This document shows positions 49,700 to 61,993 of a DNA stretch of 64,000 nt, piece by piece. The stretch is taken from the NCBI GenBank assembly GCA_037157565.1, contig JAZHRO010000039.1, forward strand, positions 39,556,001 to 39,620,000, in the 5' to 3' direction. The notes beneath the pieces were generated by a model, which saw nothing but the letters and a program-made list of their open reading frames with translations, did no database searches and was not told the DNA's origin. Within the stretch, counting starts at the first letter, position 1; each line of letters begins with the position of its first letter. Origin of the DNA: Thalassia testudinum (taxonomy: Eukaryota; Streptophyta; Magnoliopsida; Alismatales; Hydrocharitaceae). The translations under genes were made by a program, and so were the position numbers.

Positions 49700-50469
49700 G
49701 AATGGCTTTGATTGCTGCATTGTTGAAGTGCTAATAATTATGTTGTCAATATGATTATAGCATCTCTTTAGACATAGCTACCAACAATGAAGCCATTGGT
49801 GTTTCTATCTATTTAGATAAAAAGAAAAAGATCTCTTGGTCGATGTTGGAAAAACTTGACGTAGTTACTACTGTGTTGTAACACAGTAAAAGGTAGGCTC
49901 CAAACTTAATTTGAGTCTGGTATACAAAGGAAGTATCCAAAATTATAGGACCATAGTTGGCAAGGTAATGACATTCTCAAGATTGAAGATCTCAGTTGTA
50001 TTTACCCTTAAAGGATAGATACTTTGTATATTCATCCTTTGGCATTTGCATGATTGCATCTACTAAAGCATAGTTTGTGCAACTTGGGAAGTTGTTTTCG
50101 GATCTTTTAGAGGTTGTATCTTGTTCTTTTCAGAAATTGAACATCTGAATTACTGCATAATTTATTTTTTTATAGTTTAAGTGAAATGTTGCTTGAAATT
50201 TTTTTCTGTCATTTAGGCTATATTTGCTTGTAGATTTTACTGCACCATTCAAATATGAAGTTTCTTGAGATGAGATTCTCATAGTGAAGTTCCTTTCCTT
50301 TCATAGGAAAGTTATATAATGAAAGGAAAATAATTGGTTGGGCACACCACATATTCAATGGTATACTGGAGTGAGTACGTCACATGTAGCTAAACTAAAT
50401 TGGTTTTTGACTTATTGATGGGAAGATCACAATGAAAGGTGGTGGATGCTCATATTATTAAATTGAGTG
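49700..50469. other. AT-rich spacer, nothing recognised
   Basis: No frame with a domain, no repeat pair and no structured RNA could be supported here. Confidence 0.4.
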
Positions 50470-51395
50470 TAAAGTTTAACCTTTTTTTTATGAATTTTTA
50501 CGTAAATGACACTGAATTATTTTGAAATTAGTTGAATGATATTAAATTCATTATATTTACATATATACAATTAAAAAAGTAATATTATTTTCATATTTAC
50601 TACTCCATTAACAATAATCATTAAATTTAATGATTTCAGACTTAAATATAATAATAAATTATTTTTAATCCTCGAATTTTGTTTAGTACTCAATTTTTTT
50701 TGTCCTCAAATTTTATTTATTTATTTTTCACTCCTTCCTCCCCCACTCCCCTCACGGATTCACCTCCCTTCCTCCTTACCTTTGACCACATGTTCCATCC
50801 CTACTCTCCAACCTCTGACCACCTCCTCTTCCCCTCTCTCTAACCATCACCTCCTCTCAACCACCTTCTCCTCCTAAGGCGACGACCCTGCCCTTATCTT
50901 CTGTCATTTTCTCGTCGTCTGTGGTCGCATCATTTTTCAACTTCTCGTCGTCCATGATGACGCCCTTATTAGGCTTGTGGTCAAAGAGGTGTCCAAAAAT
51001 GTTGTTGTGGTGGTGGTGGGCTTGAAGGGTCTCCTTTTCAATGTCGTCTTAAGAGGAGGTGGTGGTTAGAGAGAGTCGACGAAGGAGGTGGTGGTGGTTA
51101 GAGAGTGGGGGTAGAGAAGGTAGTTAGAGGTGAGGAAGAAGAGTGGTGAACTGATAAAGGAAGGGGGTAAAAAAAAAATAATAATAAAATTTTAAGATTA
51201 AAAAATAAATTTTTTTATTATATTTTAGTTCAAAATTGTCAAATTTAAAAGTTATGACTAACGAACGAACAAATATAGAGATAACGTTACTTTTTCAATG
51301 TAATATTTATAAATATAGTGAATTTAATGATATTTAGATAATTTTAAAATATTTTAGTGACATTCATGTAAACCTTTTTTATTTTAATCACTTTT
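50470..51395. mobile_element. Fold-back (long inverted repeat) element, about 0.9 kb
   Basis: Left arm (about 50500-50690) and right arm (about 51185-51385) are imperfect reverse complements. Shared blocks include ATTAAATTCA(T/C)TATATTTA and AAAAAGTAA(T/C)(A/G)TTAT on the left and the reverse-complement right. The GC-rich core is also roughly palindromic (CTCTCTAACCATCACCTCC at about 50838 against GGAGGTGGTGGTTAGAGAG at about 51055), centred near 50940. Both flanks contain AACCTTTTTTTAT, a possible target duplication. No protein is encoded. Confidence 0.65.
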
Positions 51396-53420
51396 CGGTG
51401 TGTGTTGTTGTAGGAGTTTCATGCAGAGGGTCTAGTGGTGGGTATGGATCGCTTCGCTCCGTTGCCACTCTAGCACCATCTTGCCGAGGTACTTTCTCGT
51501 ATCCTTAGTTTGTACATATGCATTGTTCTGTTGTGCTTGTGATGGTGTGGTAGCTATATATGTTCGGGTGGAATATGAGATACAAATAAAATTTTATTTA
51601 TTTGAAGAAAAAAATTGAATATGTTCAGGTATCACTCTACTTAAATTTCATGTTTTGGATTTTTATGATCTCATAATTGAATATCTAATTAAAGTGATCA
51701 CCCAAGTAATGACACATTATTAAATTGGGCTTTATTTGTGACCATGAATAGACCTAATGTTTCGCGATGGCATTTGATGGGGTTGGCAAGTGATGAAATT
51801 AACTTTGAATTTGTTTTATTGGATTTCATTCATTCTAATTGTTGTATGGAGTTACTCCTTTTAAATGAGATTGAGTTAATTGTCTACCATCATATTTTTC
51901 TATCTCTCTCCTTGAGGCGTCAATGATTACCTTCATGGTAGAAGGTCAAGGTAATTTCTTTGTAATTAATTAGACAATTTTTGAAGTTCCTTCTTACTGT
52001 CAATGTGTACAACCACTAAAACGAAAAGGCTATTGAACTCTATGTTCTACTTCAACTGGAGATCTTGAAGAGCTTCCAATTTAAAATTTGGAAACGATCA
52101 ATTGATGTGACAGATCCTCTATAAAATCTTTTCATAAGATTGTATGTTTCTCATAAGAATATCGATAAAATCAATAGAAAGATAGGTGCATGCTTAGATA
52201 TTAGTCACTCAACACCACCAAATTCTATTTCAAAGGTTAATAAGTGTAGAAGCTCCTCAAGAAAGGTGGCGTTGATAGGTTCTCAATGGCTTCATGATTA
52301 ATCAACAACTCCAAAATAGGTATATATGTTTTTCTTTTATAGCTTATGATATTTAATTTCATTCAACCTAAAGAATACAAACTAATCTTCTAAAATTTTC
52401 AACTTTATGATTTGCATTTCCATAACAAGTCCTGAAACAAAGGCACAACATGTTTTTGTTCTTTCATCTTCTTGCATCTTATAATTTGTTGTGGGATTCT
52501 GCAGGAGGCCGACAAAGTTCAATGTGAAGATTGATGCATAGGCGTGGGGGATGATGTGCACTAAAGTGGGAAGATGGCTACATTCAATACTGGAATGTCT
52601 ACTTTACAAATAATGTGATGGTGCTTGAATTTTGGTGGATGTCAATGGATGTATTTATTAATTTATGTCCATTTTAATGTTGACATTGGAATTGGTTTTC
52701 AATGTCCATGATCCATTTTATTAGAGCAACAATTGCCTCGTTACTTTTAGCCTTTGTACAAATTTGTGTTGACCATTAGGTACATCTTATGATTCTCTTC
52801 ATTTCCTTCTAGCATTGGAAATATTATCATTTGATGATCTCCGTATGTTGGTCATTATACCATCTTTGATAATACATTTATGAGAGAAAGCATAGCAGCA
52901 ACTAATCATTGTTCAATCAAACATATTCCCAAGCAAAGCAAGAATCCTACACAAAAAGGATCAAACACTCCCACTGTGAAAGCACGGATTCAAGCACTAG
53001 TCTTAATATAAAGTAGAGGTCATTGATTACTCACTATTCAACATCCTATTCAATCAAATGGTACTATTAACCCAACCAATTTGGCAAGATTCCCACCTCC
53101 CTATAGCTCAAAGGGAGATCATGTCCGCATTTTTCACACAATTGCATCCACATTTTTTCACATGTTTTCAATGCATCCACTATTCATTGTGTTGATCCAA
53201 CTTCTACCCCCTTGCGTTCTGTCGCCCTCCTCTCCTCTCGCAATTCTGATGCTCCTCCCTTCTCACTCCTAGTCGACGATGATGTTGTCCCTCTCTTAGG
53301 TACCCACCACTTTCCCATCTCCTTCCTCAACTTTCTTCCTTTCCCTCTCCCAGCTGCCATCTTCCCCTTCATCTTCTATGCTATCCACCACAGCTGTCAC
53401 CCTCCACCTCAATCTCCTCC
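51396..53420. other. Spacer, no gene seen
   Basis: Mostly AT-rich. A C/T-rich portion at 53080-53420 is open on both strands over about 60-98 codons but shows no domain. Confidence 0.4.
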
Positions 53421-54304
53421 TGTTACGACCCGGTTCCTAAATCCCTACACGACCCAAGGCCGGCTCGCCTCGACTAATCTCAAGACCCAGTTGTTCAACA
53501 AGAAATAACAAAAAAAAAGGAAAATAAACCACATTCACATATGCAATATAACTAAGCAGTAAAAACGTACAAGCAGTAAAGAAAAGTAAATGCTGCTATT
53601 CCAGTACATACCACCACAACAACAGGAACAACGGAAACGAAAGCAACAGTAACAACAACAGTAGCTAAAAGTCTGAAACTCACTACAACAGTAAAGGAGG
53701 TACAACAAGAGTGCAGAAAACTACAGCTGGACTCGACTGGGCCCAGCACCCTCCGCAACCGGAAGCTCGAGCTGCTCAACTCCTGGACCTGAACAGTGTT
53801 ATGGAAAAGGATAGAGTCAACGAACGCTGAGTAGAGTGGTAACTATCCTATCTAAAGTAGTAAAAGTAACATGTTTAATTATCTTTTCTAGTCATTTCAT
53901 TTTACATGCATTTCCTTTTCACCCATTTTTCTCAAACTTTCAAATTTTCTTGATCTTACATGTTCCTCGTGAAAACGATCTTAATTGTAGTCTTTTCCGA
54001 AGAGTAGGAGGTACACGTGGTGCTCTAATGGCCAAGAGAGTCCCCCGTGGTAGTCTTACACCCAGTCAACCACCCCGAGGTCACTTCAAGACGTAGCGGT
54101 GACTATGGCACGCATGATAAAAGCACGGGTAGCTATCTCACACTGACACGCGGTCAGTCGTTTCCGTTAGCGGGTACACCCAAAGTACAGCACGGAATAG
54201 TATATGGCCGAGCCCTCTCAGAAACAAGGGTCTAGCCCCTCAGAACCAAACAGGGGTCTTGCCCCTCCACAGTTTGCACAACCTCATCTTACTACCCCGG
54301 TTCG

Positions 54305-54545
54305 CCCAGAGGGCCAAAAAAGTCGGTGTAGGTTGGCTAGCTTAACCCCGGGCCCCGTGGGGTGGCTAACTCCCTTCCTACACTAGTAGCTCGCCTCGGT
54401 ACCGCGTACACAAGGGCCAATAAAATTCGGTGTAGAGTGGTCCATCCTAACCCCGGGTCCCAACCCAAGGACGACTATCTCCGCTCTACACAAAAAGGGG
54501 ACAGTTGCTCTCTTTGGTACCACGTACTCAAGGGCCATCACACTT
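54305..54545. repeat. About 104-bp tandem repeat inside the solo LTR
   Basis: Units beginning near 54309 (GGCCAAAAAAGTCGGTGTAG), 54415 (GGCCAATAAAATTCGGTGTA) and a partial one near 54531 each carry CGGTGTAG, TAACCCCGGG and GGTACC(G/A)CGTAC. Confidence 0.75.
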
Positions 54546-54669
54546 CTCGTTCACATTCCAGATTTCCCATCTAATCACAGGAGCTCTACTCCTAATTCCC
54601 CGTAGGGTTCATGCTCATGTTCACCACATTATTCCGATCTAGATTCCATCATTCACAATTCAGTTCTCG

Positions 54670-54795
54670 TTTATATACAGGCAGCTCATGTTTCCACAAT
54701 TTAATACATGCAACTGATGATTTCACAGGTAACTGTTCATTTATCTCAGGCAGCTCATATTTTAATAGGCAGCTCATACTTTATTACAGGCAATG
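54670..54795. repeat. CAGGCAGCTCAT short repeat in the solo LTR
   Basis: The word (C/T)AGGCAGCTCAT occurs at about 54677, 54748 and 54769, followed each time by T-rich sequence, with further partial copies. Confidence 0.65.
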
Positions 54796-57199
54796 GCTAG
54801 CAGTTTAATTTATTCATGTATACAAATACAATCATGCAGTACAATTGGTTTATTCATTTCTCTGTCCTAGGGTTTATGCCACATCCTAAGTTTCAGTTGG
54901 CTAATTCCAAAAATACATTCTTATTTAATAAGATTAACAGGGGTAGACCACTCTACCAGACAATCCGGGAGTAATGGGGGCTCGAACAGTAGACCCAGGC
55001 GCCTTTGCGAGCCCTAGATACGTAGGAGGTCGAAATCCTATACCAAAGAATACATCACAAAGGAAGATTCAAAACAGTGTATAAAGGTTTCTAGTACATA
55101 GAACAACTCACAAAGAAACCATAGATACTTCGTTTGCGTAAAACGGAGCTCGATCAGACTTCAAACGGGTCAAAAACGTGCCTACTATCCAAAATCAGAC
55201 ATCTGGAAACAAGTCCAGACGTCTTAAAAGTTACAGAATCTCACCTCAAATTCCTGCGGTGTCCTCAGACGTCCAGGACTCCCCTGCGATCATCTGAAAG
55301 CAATTGCAAATGTCGGATCACTCCTCCAGTCATCTGGAAGCACCTCCGGTCGTCTGGTGAGCTGATCAGACGTTCGAAAGTGCGTGAGACGGCGTTCCGC
55401 GCACCTTCCCAAGGCTGCTCCTATGTACGACAAAGCAGCCGCCCCAATATTAGATCGGCAAATCTTCTACGGTGTGGCTTGCATGGCCGTAACCACGAAA
55501 AGAATGTACCTTCTCAATAAAGGTGTTTTCAGACGTTTGGTCTTGACTCCAGACGTCCAGAAGCTCAGTAGTCGTCCGGACTGCACTCCAAATGTTTGAT
55601 ACTGGAAAAATTCCAGTACCAAAACGCGCTCCCGGCGCTCCTCGCCGTGTTTCTCCTCGCTCCGCCGCAGCTCCAGTTGCTGCAGGTGGTCGAGGACGTC
55701 GCTCCGGACTCCCTCCTCCCGCACGTGTCGCGGTAGCCGTGCGAGCTCCAACGAGCTTTCATAAAGCTCCCGACCTCGGCCTCCTCCTCCTTCTCACGCA
55801 CTCTCCTCCTCTCTCTCATGCGCTCCCTCGCTCACCTCCTCTCGCCGCTTCGCCGCGATCTGAAGGTGGAGATGGTGGTGTGTGGAGTGGAGAGGAGAGG
55901 AGGGGTGGGTGGCTTTTATAGAGCTGGGGCGTTTAGGGTTCGGCAGGGGGGAGAAGGAGAAAAGAGAGAGAGAGACAGAGTTCTGCGTGCTGCCTGTGTG
56001 TAGAACGTAGAGTGCGTACAAAAATTCAATTTCCAGACATTCGAGAAAGGATCCAGACGTCTGACTAACACACCAGATGTCTTAAAAGGCTAAAAGTGGG
56101 ACGAGTCTTTACACCTCCTTTCTCTCCCTCTACCATTCTCTCTTTCCCTCTCCCTCTTGGTAACATCTAAATGTCATGGGAATTTAGATGGTATCAATTC
56201 CATTTAAAAGTAAATGAAATCAATAACAATTTTATATCAATCTTATATTAAAAAAAGATATTTAATGCTAAAAATTAAACAAACAAGCCCAAGTATTCTA
56301 CTAGTTGGGAGCTTAAGCTTTTAATGAGGAAATTTTGAGTTTAAACCTCTTTATCAACACAATTATTTTGCAATGTGCAAAAGAAAAAAGGATGGCATGT
56401 GACACTTTGAATGAGAAGGATGCATGCGACCACATGGAGTGATAAAGTGACAAATGATGGCACACACATGACAGGAATATAAAAGAGAGATGGAGAGAGA
56501 TAAAGATGAGATAAAAGAGAGATAGGTATCACTACAACAATAGGTGCGATTTACGATAATTGTGAACCGTCACCAATTCTTGAAAAATCATCGCCACTAA
56601 CCGTCATCAATGATCGCCTTGCTATTTTAATTTAGAGATAGTTACATTCCCTTATTGTCGTCGTCTCATCACACACAGGTGCGAATTGGCTATGGTTTGC
56701 AAACTATCACTAAATGAAATTAGAAACAATTTGCTCTTAGACTATTGCCACTAGTCTTAGTTGGAGACCAAACTACACGCTAAAAATTACATACTTTGCG
56801 CAACAATTTCCTTTAAAATTGTCCTCTATGCATAATGGTGAAAATTTTTAAAATCGTCTCCAATTCAAGGTAACCGTTGTCAAATGGCATGTCATACTAT
56901 GCAACATAAATAATGGGGCACTTAAGAGACATATGGCGCTAGTTTCAAAATCATCGCTAAGTATGATTCACAACAATTTAAATAATAACCGTCACTACTA
57001 ACGTTTAATTTTTTTTTTTAAAGCAATTCAGTTTTTTAGTATGAGAATTAATAACACATAGAAAATATGAGAGGTTTAAAACACAATAAGTTGTTCAAAA
57101 TATTCAATCAGAAGAAATTATATAGTCAAAATAATTTATATATATAAAGGATGTTTAAATATTACGACAAAAGGGAAGAGAATATAAAAACATAAAACT

Positions 57200-58390
57200 A
57201 TGCTGAGACACCAACGCCACCGGCCCCAGAACCAGTCCCATCATCATCATCGTCACGGCTCAGAATGTGGAATAACGAATGATTAGGTCCAAATCCTCAA
57301 AGATAAGACAAGATCTCTTCCTACTACTTGTGCCACTCCAACAACTCCTCTTGGAGCTCCATCCTACGAGTAGCAACTTATAACTATGAGGTGACCTCGT
57401 CCAACCTTTTCGCCCCAATCAAAAGTGCCTTGTATTCAATAATATAAATTGAGAATCTGAAAGAATTTCATACCGTACTCTTTATCTCCTCTGTCAATCC
57501 ACGATGTATCCTACCTGAATGTTGTAGGATAGCCTTGGCCTCGTTAGGATTATTGCCCCAAGTAAAAGTGCCTTGTATTCAATAATATATAAATCAATTG
57601 TAGTTGATATAAATCTTAAAAAATGATTTTCAAATTTTTTACCTACAACTCCTAGTGGAGGACTTCAACTTTGTGACCCTTCGTAGTCAAGGTAGGAAAG
57701 TGGCATGGTAGCCTTAACAATCGTGGCTAACCAGCGGGTAAACATGGGGTAATTTTTCGCTTCCTCAGCTGCAGTGATAGTCACCACAATCTTGATGCCC
57801 TTAGGTAGTCTGTCGAGGTATGCATTTCATGTGGGACCTCGCATGTTCTTCTTAGCTAAGCACATTAAAAAACATATTTTAATAGATAAAATACGAGAGG
57901 AAATAAAATAAACTTATAAAAAAAAATAACTACTAAATTTTTCCACCACTAGTTCTTGCCTGAGTAGTAGGCTCCTGCAACATGCCTGCCTGAGTGGCAA
58001 GATGGTGCAGCATGCCAACGTCAATATCTGGCTGCTGGAAAGGCTGTTCTACCTCCTCAGCTTTGCGCTCGCCCCCCTGTCCAAATGATTCCATCTGGGT
58101 CTCATGTTGAGGATTCACCTCATCATAATAGGTATGTCGGTTAGGCAGTGGGGAAGTAAAGGTCAGCTTCTTACCCCTATTATGAAGGTGATGACCCTGG
58201 AATAAAATATGTGGAGTTATGTATTGGATATACTGGGAGGGAGTCTGGATATACTAGAAGAGTAACTAGCCAGTAGATATAGGATGGAGGGTTGGTATCA
58301 GGAGGGGACTGTGACTCCTCCCTAACCTCATGTGTAGGTGGATGTCTCCCCATGTCAGCTAGCTTCTTACGTGGCCTCACATAAATAAAA
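57200..58390 (-). pseudogene. CACTA downstream coding remnant, identity unclear
   Basis: Frames 58380-58180 (RPRKKLADMGRHPPTHEVRE) and 58118-57933 (Q/E-rich, with GMLHHLATQAGMLQEPTTQA) may be exons of the second CACTA product (TNPA-like, plant transposase/En-Spm C-terminus). No clear motif was recognised. Confidence 0.35.
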
Positions 58391-58499
58391 AAAATAATTA
58401 AATATATTACAAAATTTATATGATAAATGAGAAAATGTTAAACAATGATTTTTTTTTAAATAACTAAAAGATATCAACTTCATTAGAAAGTCAAAGTTA

Positions 58500-59640
58500 T
58501 ATCTTAAACTTCGGTATTTATTGCACCGGGACCTATTTTTGGTTCTTCTGGAAAATCTTGATATGCTTCAGATAGAAAAGAATATTCACTATCCTTTTTT
58601 CCATTAAAGAAATCACGAGGCACGGTTTTTACGAGTATGATTCACTCAGTCTTGCTTTTATCGAGCATATAGAAAATTTGTGATACTTGACAAGCTAATG
58701 TGAATGGTTCAGTTGTTTGAACAATTCGACGATTCTTATTTAAACCAATAAAACCATTTTTGTTATCTTTTTTGAAACAAATCACTTCCTTAAACATCAA
58801 ACCAATCACACTTAAACAAGATCAACCTGCAGTCGTATGTGAAACTCATCTCGACAATCTCCATAATTTGGCCGTAATAACCATCACAACCTATTCCAAT
58901 ATCACAACTTAGAAGAACTCCAGCTTGTTACGATGCCTTTGTATCATCGATTGACTTTATTCCGAATCTGAACCCAATAATTATGTATTCAGAATGATAA
59001 TGTCCATAACTCAACGGAGATTGACATATTAAATCAAAGTCATCCAACCAACGTGGGTCATTGTTGTATTTCATCTGATACACACGTTGCTTAGACAAAT
59101 CAAGGAATTGCAACTCCTAGACAGCATAAGGTGAACAATGCATAAATTCATTGAAAAACAGATCGACACATCGGGAATTTATTTCAAGATATACAAGTGA
59201 GCTAACTGTCAATCCCTTAAATTGATCATTCTGTATTCTGTGAGGAGGATCGACCTTCCCCTTGTATTAAAAATTGATAGAGGATCATCACTAATTTCAT
59301 TGTATCCCCTATAGAAATTCCTCTTCAGTCGATTGAATCTGTACTATAGAAATTTATGCATTCTTCTAAAAGGTAACCCTTAACAATTAACCCCTCTGGC
59401 ATCGCTTTATGTAAGACGTAATCTTTGAACTTCTTCAGAAATCATTCAACTAGATACATCCATCTATACTATACAGGACACCAACACTTCTTTCATTTGC
59501 AAGATGTAGTGTTAGATAGACCATGACGTCAAAGAAAGTCGGGGGGAAAATTTGTTCAATTTTGCAGTGTGGTGATACTTTGATCATTCCAATAGTCTAA
59601 CATCTAACAGTTTAAAGTTTTAGAGCAAATGAATTTAAAA
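58500..59640 (-). pseudogene. CACTA transposase C-terminal region (DUF4216-like)
   Basis: Low-quality minus-strand frames such as PRWLDDFDLICQSPLSYGHY (59060-58990) and a VFYLD-GKSKTEWIILVKT-like stretch near 58680-58620 fit the domain usually found after DUF4218 in TNP2 proteins. Multiple stops. Confidence 0.45.
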
Positions 59641-59642
59641 AA

Positions 59643-60928
59643 TCAACTCATCTCCATGAATGTATCGACCACTAGATCTAGCAACACTCCACGAATAGTT
59701 AGTGGTAACAAAATTTGCATGCAAACATGTGAATCATGGCTTTTCAATCCACTGATTTTCTTCTGAACTTCACTTACACACCATGAGAGTTGTGAAGAAT
59801 ACTCGCTTGGGACCCAAATTCCTTTAAAAAAGGAGAATATCTTATACCTCTGTCTTTGATTTAGACTGTACATTACTGGTAGCATTTCCTCTCCGTTAGT
59901 CATGTTATTTCTCGATCTTAACGTCTAGCTTAGGATAAATTTCCAATTTCTTCACGTCATTTCTTGACCTTAACGTGCCTTTTGGATTTTCTATTAAGTT
60001 TAACACGTATAAGATGTTTTTCATGACATTTTTCTCAATATGTATCATATCAAGATTATGCCATATGGTGAGATCTTTCCAATACGGAAGCTCTATGAAG
60101 AAGATACTCTTCTTATTAAAATCGGAGTCTTTTAAAGTTGCCAAATCTTTCTTGAATGGATGACTGAGTTGTATGTTGGCAAGCTTCTATCGCAAACGCT
60201 TCAAACCTTAGCAGTCAAATATTATTTGTGCTCAACATATTCTCGAATTTCTACTTGAAAACCCACAAGCTTTACCGTCAAATCCATCCTTAAATTGTGA
60301 CTCTGCATCTGTGTTCATTGGGAAGAAATCTATGGTTCCCTAAATAAGAGAATTTCTTACTTTCAGGAAGACGCAAATGATGTGCATCATCCATACATAT
60401 TGGGCAGGCAAACTTCCTTTTCGTATTCCATCCAGAAAGGTTTGCATACGCTAGGAAGTCATTTATGGTCCAGAACAAAATCACGTCCATCTGAAAGAAT
60501 TCTTTCTTCTTTGCATCAAACATCTGAACACCGTTGTACCACAGTTGTTTCAGTTCATCTACTAACGGTTGTAGGTAGACATCAATTGTGTAACCTAGTT
60601 GCTTGGGACCTGGGATTAAGAGGGTCAACATCATAAATGAAGATCGCAAGTAGAGCCAAAGAGGAAAGTTGTAGGTAACCATCACGACTGGCCAAATAGA
60701 GTACGATGGGTATATGTTTTTAAAAGGATTAAATCCGTTACTTATAAGACCCAATCTATCATTACGCGAATCTTTTGCAAAAGATAAGTGTATGTTGTCG
60801 AAATTTTTCCACTCCTCTGAATAACTTGAATGGAGAATAAGGCCATCTTGTGACTTGTTTTCTCGATACCACCTCATCCACGTTGTAATTCTACAAGAAA
60901 TAAATAGCCGTTGCAACCATGGAATCAA
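59643..60928 (-). pseudogene. CACTA TNP2-type transposase remnant (Transposase_21 and DUF4218)
   Basis: The frame 60928-60290 (212 codons) reads DGLILHSSYSEEWKNFDNIH, RLGLISNGFNPFKNIYPSYS and VVMVTYNFPLWLYLRSSFMM, then MLTLLIPGPKQLGYTIDVYL and CPICMDD. These are the ordered blocks of the plant TNP2 transposase. Further on, ELPYWKDLTIWHNLDMIHIE (60110-60050) and LKSHDSHVCMQILLPLTIRG (59770-59710) belong to the next part and the DUF4218 region. Stops and frameshifts separate the pieces, so it is inactive. Confidence 0.85.
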
Positions 60929-61938
60929 CAGATAATAACGAAGAACCTTTTCGGCTTATTTCCTCTCTCCTTTACATCTTTCCTTACCACATTCTATTGG
61001 TGCAAGGTGACGTGCGCTTGTGCGTGTGTGTTAAGAAGTGTCGTTATAGTCGCACTTGCAACGCCGGTTTTAAAGTAAAGGAACGGAGGTGAGTCCGAGT
61101 GTCGGTCTCAGGGAGGCATGAAAATCGGATTTTGCTTATCACTTGTTGTCATTGAAAGCACGGAGTTTTGCTTGCGAAAGGTGCGGTTTGAAAAGCGAGA
61201 GAGAGATATAGAGAGAGAGAGGGAGAAATTAGGGTTAGAGTTGTTTCTTGCTTAATCATGTAACTTAAACAGAAATTAAAATAAACAACTGAACGGAAAG
61301 TAACTTCATTAGTCATGCAGCTTTAGTTCACAAATTACAACATTGAATACATGCTTAAACATAAGTAAAGGAATGCTTAAAAGAGAGGAAGAGAGAGAGG
61401 GGGGGGAGAGCGGCGAGGCAGCCACGACAGTGGAGGGGGCTCCGTCGGCGGCTCGTCGTCTCCGGCGATTACAAGAGGGCCTAAAGCTAGCTAAGAGAGG
61501 GGTAGAGTAGTTGCAAGGGAAGTGAATGCCTTGAATGAGTGGTTGGAGGGGGTTTAAATAGGGAGAAGGGCTTTCTAAAAGAAGAAGGGGCTTTAGCGAC
61601 GTCTGGGACGTCGCTAAAACCATTCCAAAAGCGTTGGTGAAGCCCTCCAGCCCGCCGGTCAATCGCCTGCGTCGTTCTTCTTCGTGCCCGATCTGCGGCC
61701 GCTGAGTGAGAGTCGTCCGATTGAAGATCGGATGGCTGAGATCTTCCCTTGGATGCGCTCGGATAACGCCTTGGGCGTGCGTGTGCGCAGGCGTCGTCGC
61801 CCGGCGTGCGCACGCGCGTGGGCACTCACGATCTCAGGGCGCGCCGCGTGGCGCGATCTCGGCCACTCGCTGCTGATCGGGGGGTCCAATTTCACCCCGC
61901 GCTCGAACCCGATCAGCAGCGGCCGTCTTTAATTCTCC

Positions 61939-61993
61939 GCACTACGCGGCTCGAACCCGCGTCGCGTGCGCGCTAACCGTTGCGCCACGCCTG
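61939..61993 (-). ncRNA. tRNA-like segment with A box and B box, anticodon arm missing
   Basis: On the minus strand GGCGTGGCGCAACGGTTAGC matches a pol III A box (D-arm region of a tRNA). GGGTTCGAGCC, 19 bases further on, matches the B box (T arm). The usual spacing in a tRNA gene is much larger, so the anticodon and variable arms are deleted. It does not encode a usable tRNA; it is a tRNA-derived relic or SINE-head-like piece. Confidence 0.55.

Larger units (their letters stand above)
53421..56113. mobile_element. Solo LTR of about 2.69 kb, probably of a large Ty3-gypsy element
   Basis: It starts TGTTACGACCCGG and ends GACGAGTCTTTACA, TG...CA termini with a perfect 5-bp duplication CCTCC (53416-53420 and 56114-56118). 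There is no primer-binding site, polypurine tract or pol, and no second LTR, as expected after LTR-LTR recombination. The length and the TGTTACG-type start suit chromovirus LTRs of plants. The GC-rich section 55590-55920 carries open frames on both strands that I regard as non-coding. Orientation is not settled. Confidence 0.8.
56530..61038 (-). mobile_element. CACTA (En/Spm) element, 3' part, interrupted by the gypsy element
   Basis: The left terminus CACTACAACAATAGG at 56530 is the classical CACTA end. Subterminal copies of AACCGTCACCAATT-like words follow for about 500 bp. Transposase remnants run on the minus strand from 60928 to about 58500. The element should continue rightwards, but at 61039 the gypsy LTR starts. 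The matching TIR is not in the window. Confidence 0.82.

Noticed and set aside
55592..55921. Open frame of 109 codons that might be a host gene
   Set aside because: It lies inside the solo LTR; both strands are open because of GC content, and no domain is recognisable.
61300..61935. Several open frames of 78-117 codons on both strands
   Set aside because: GC-rich gypsy LTR sequence; translations are R/S-rich without motifs.
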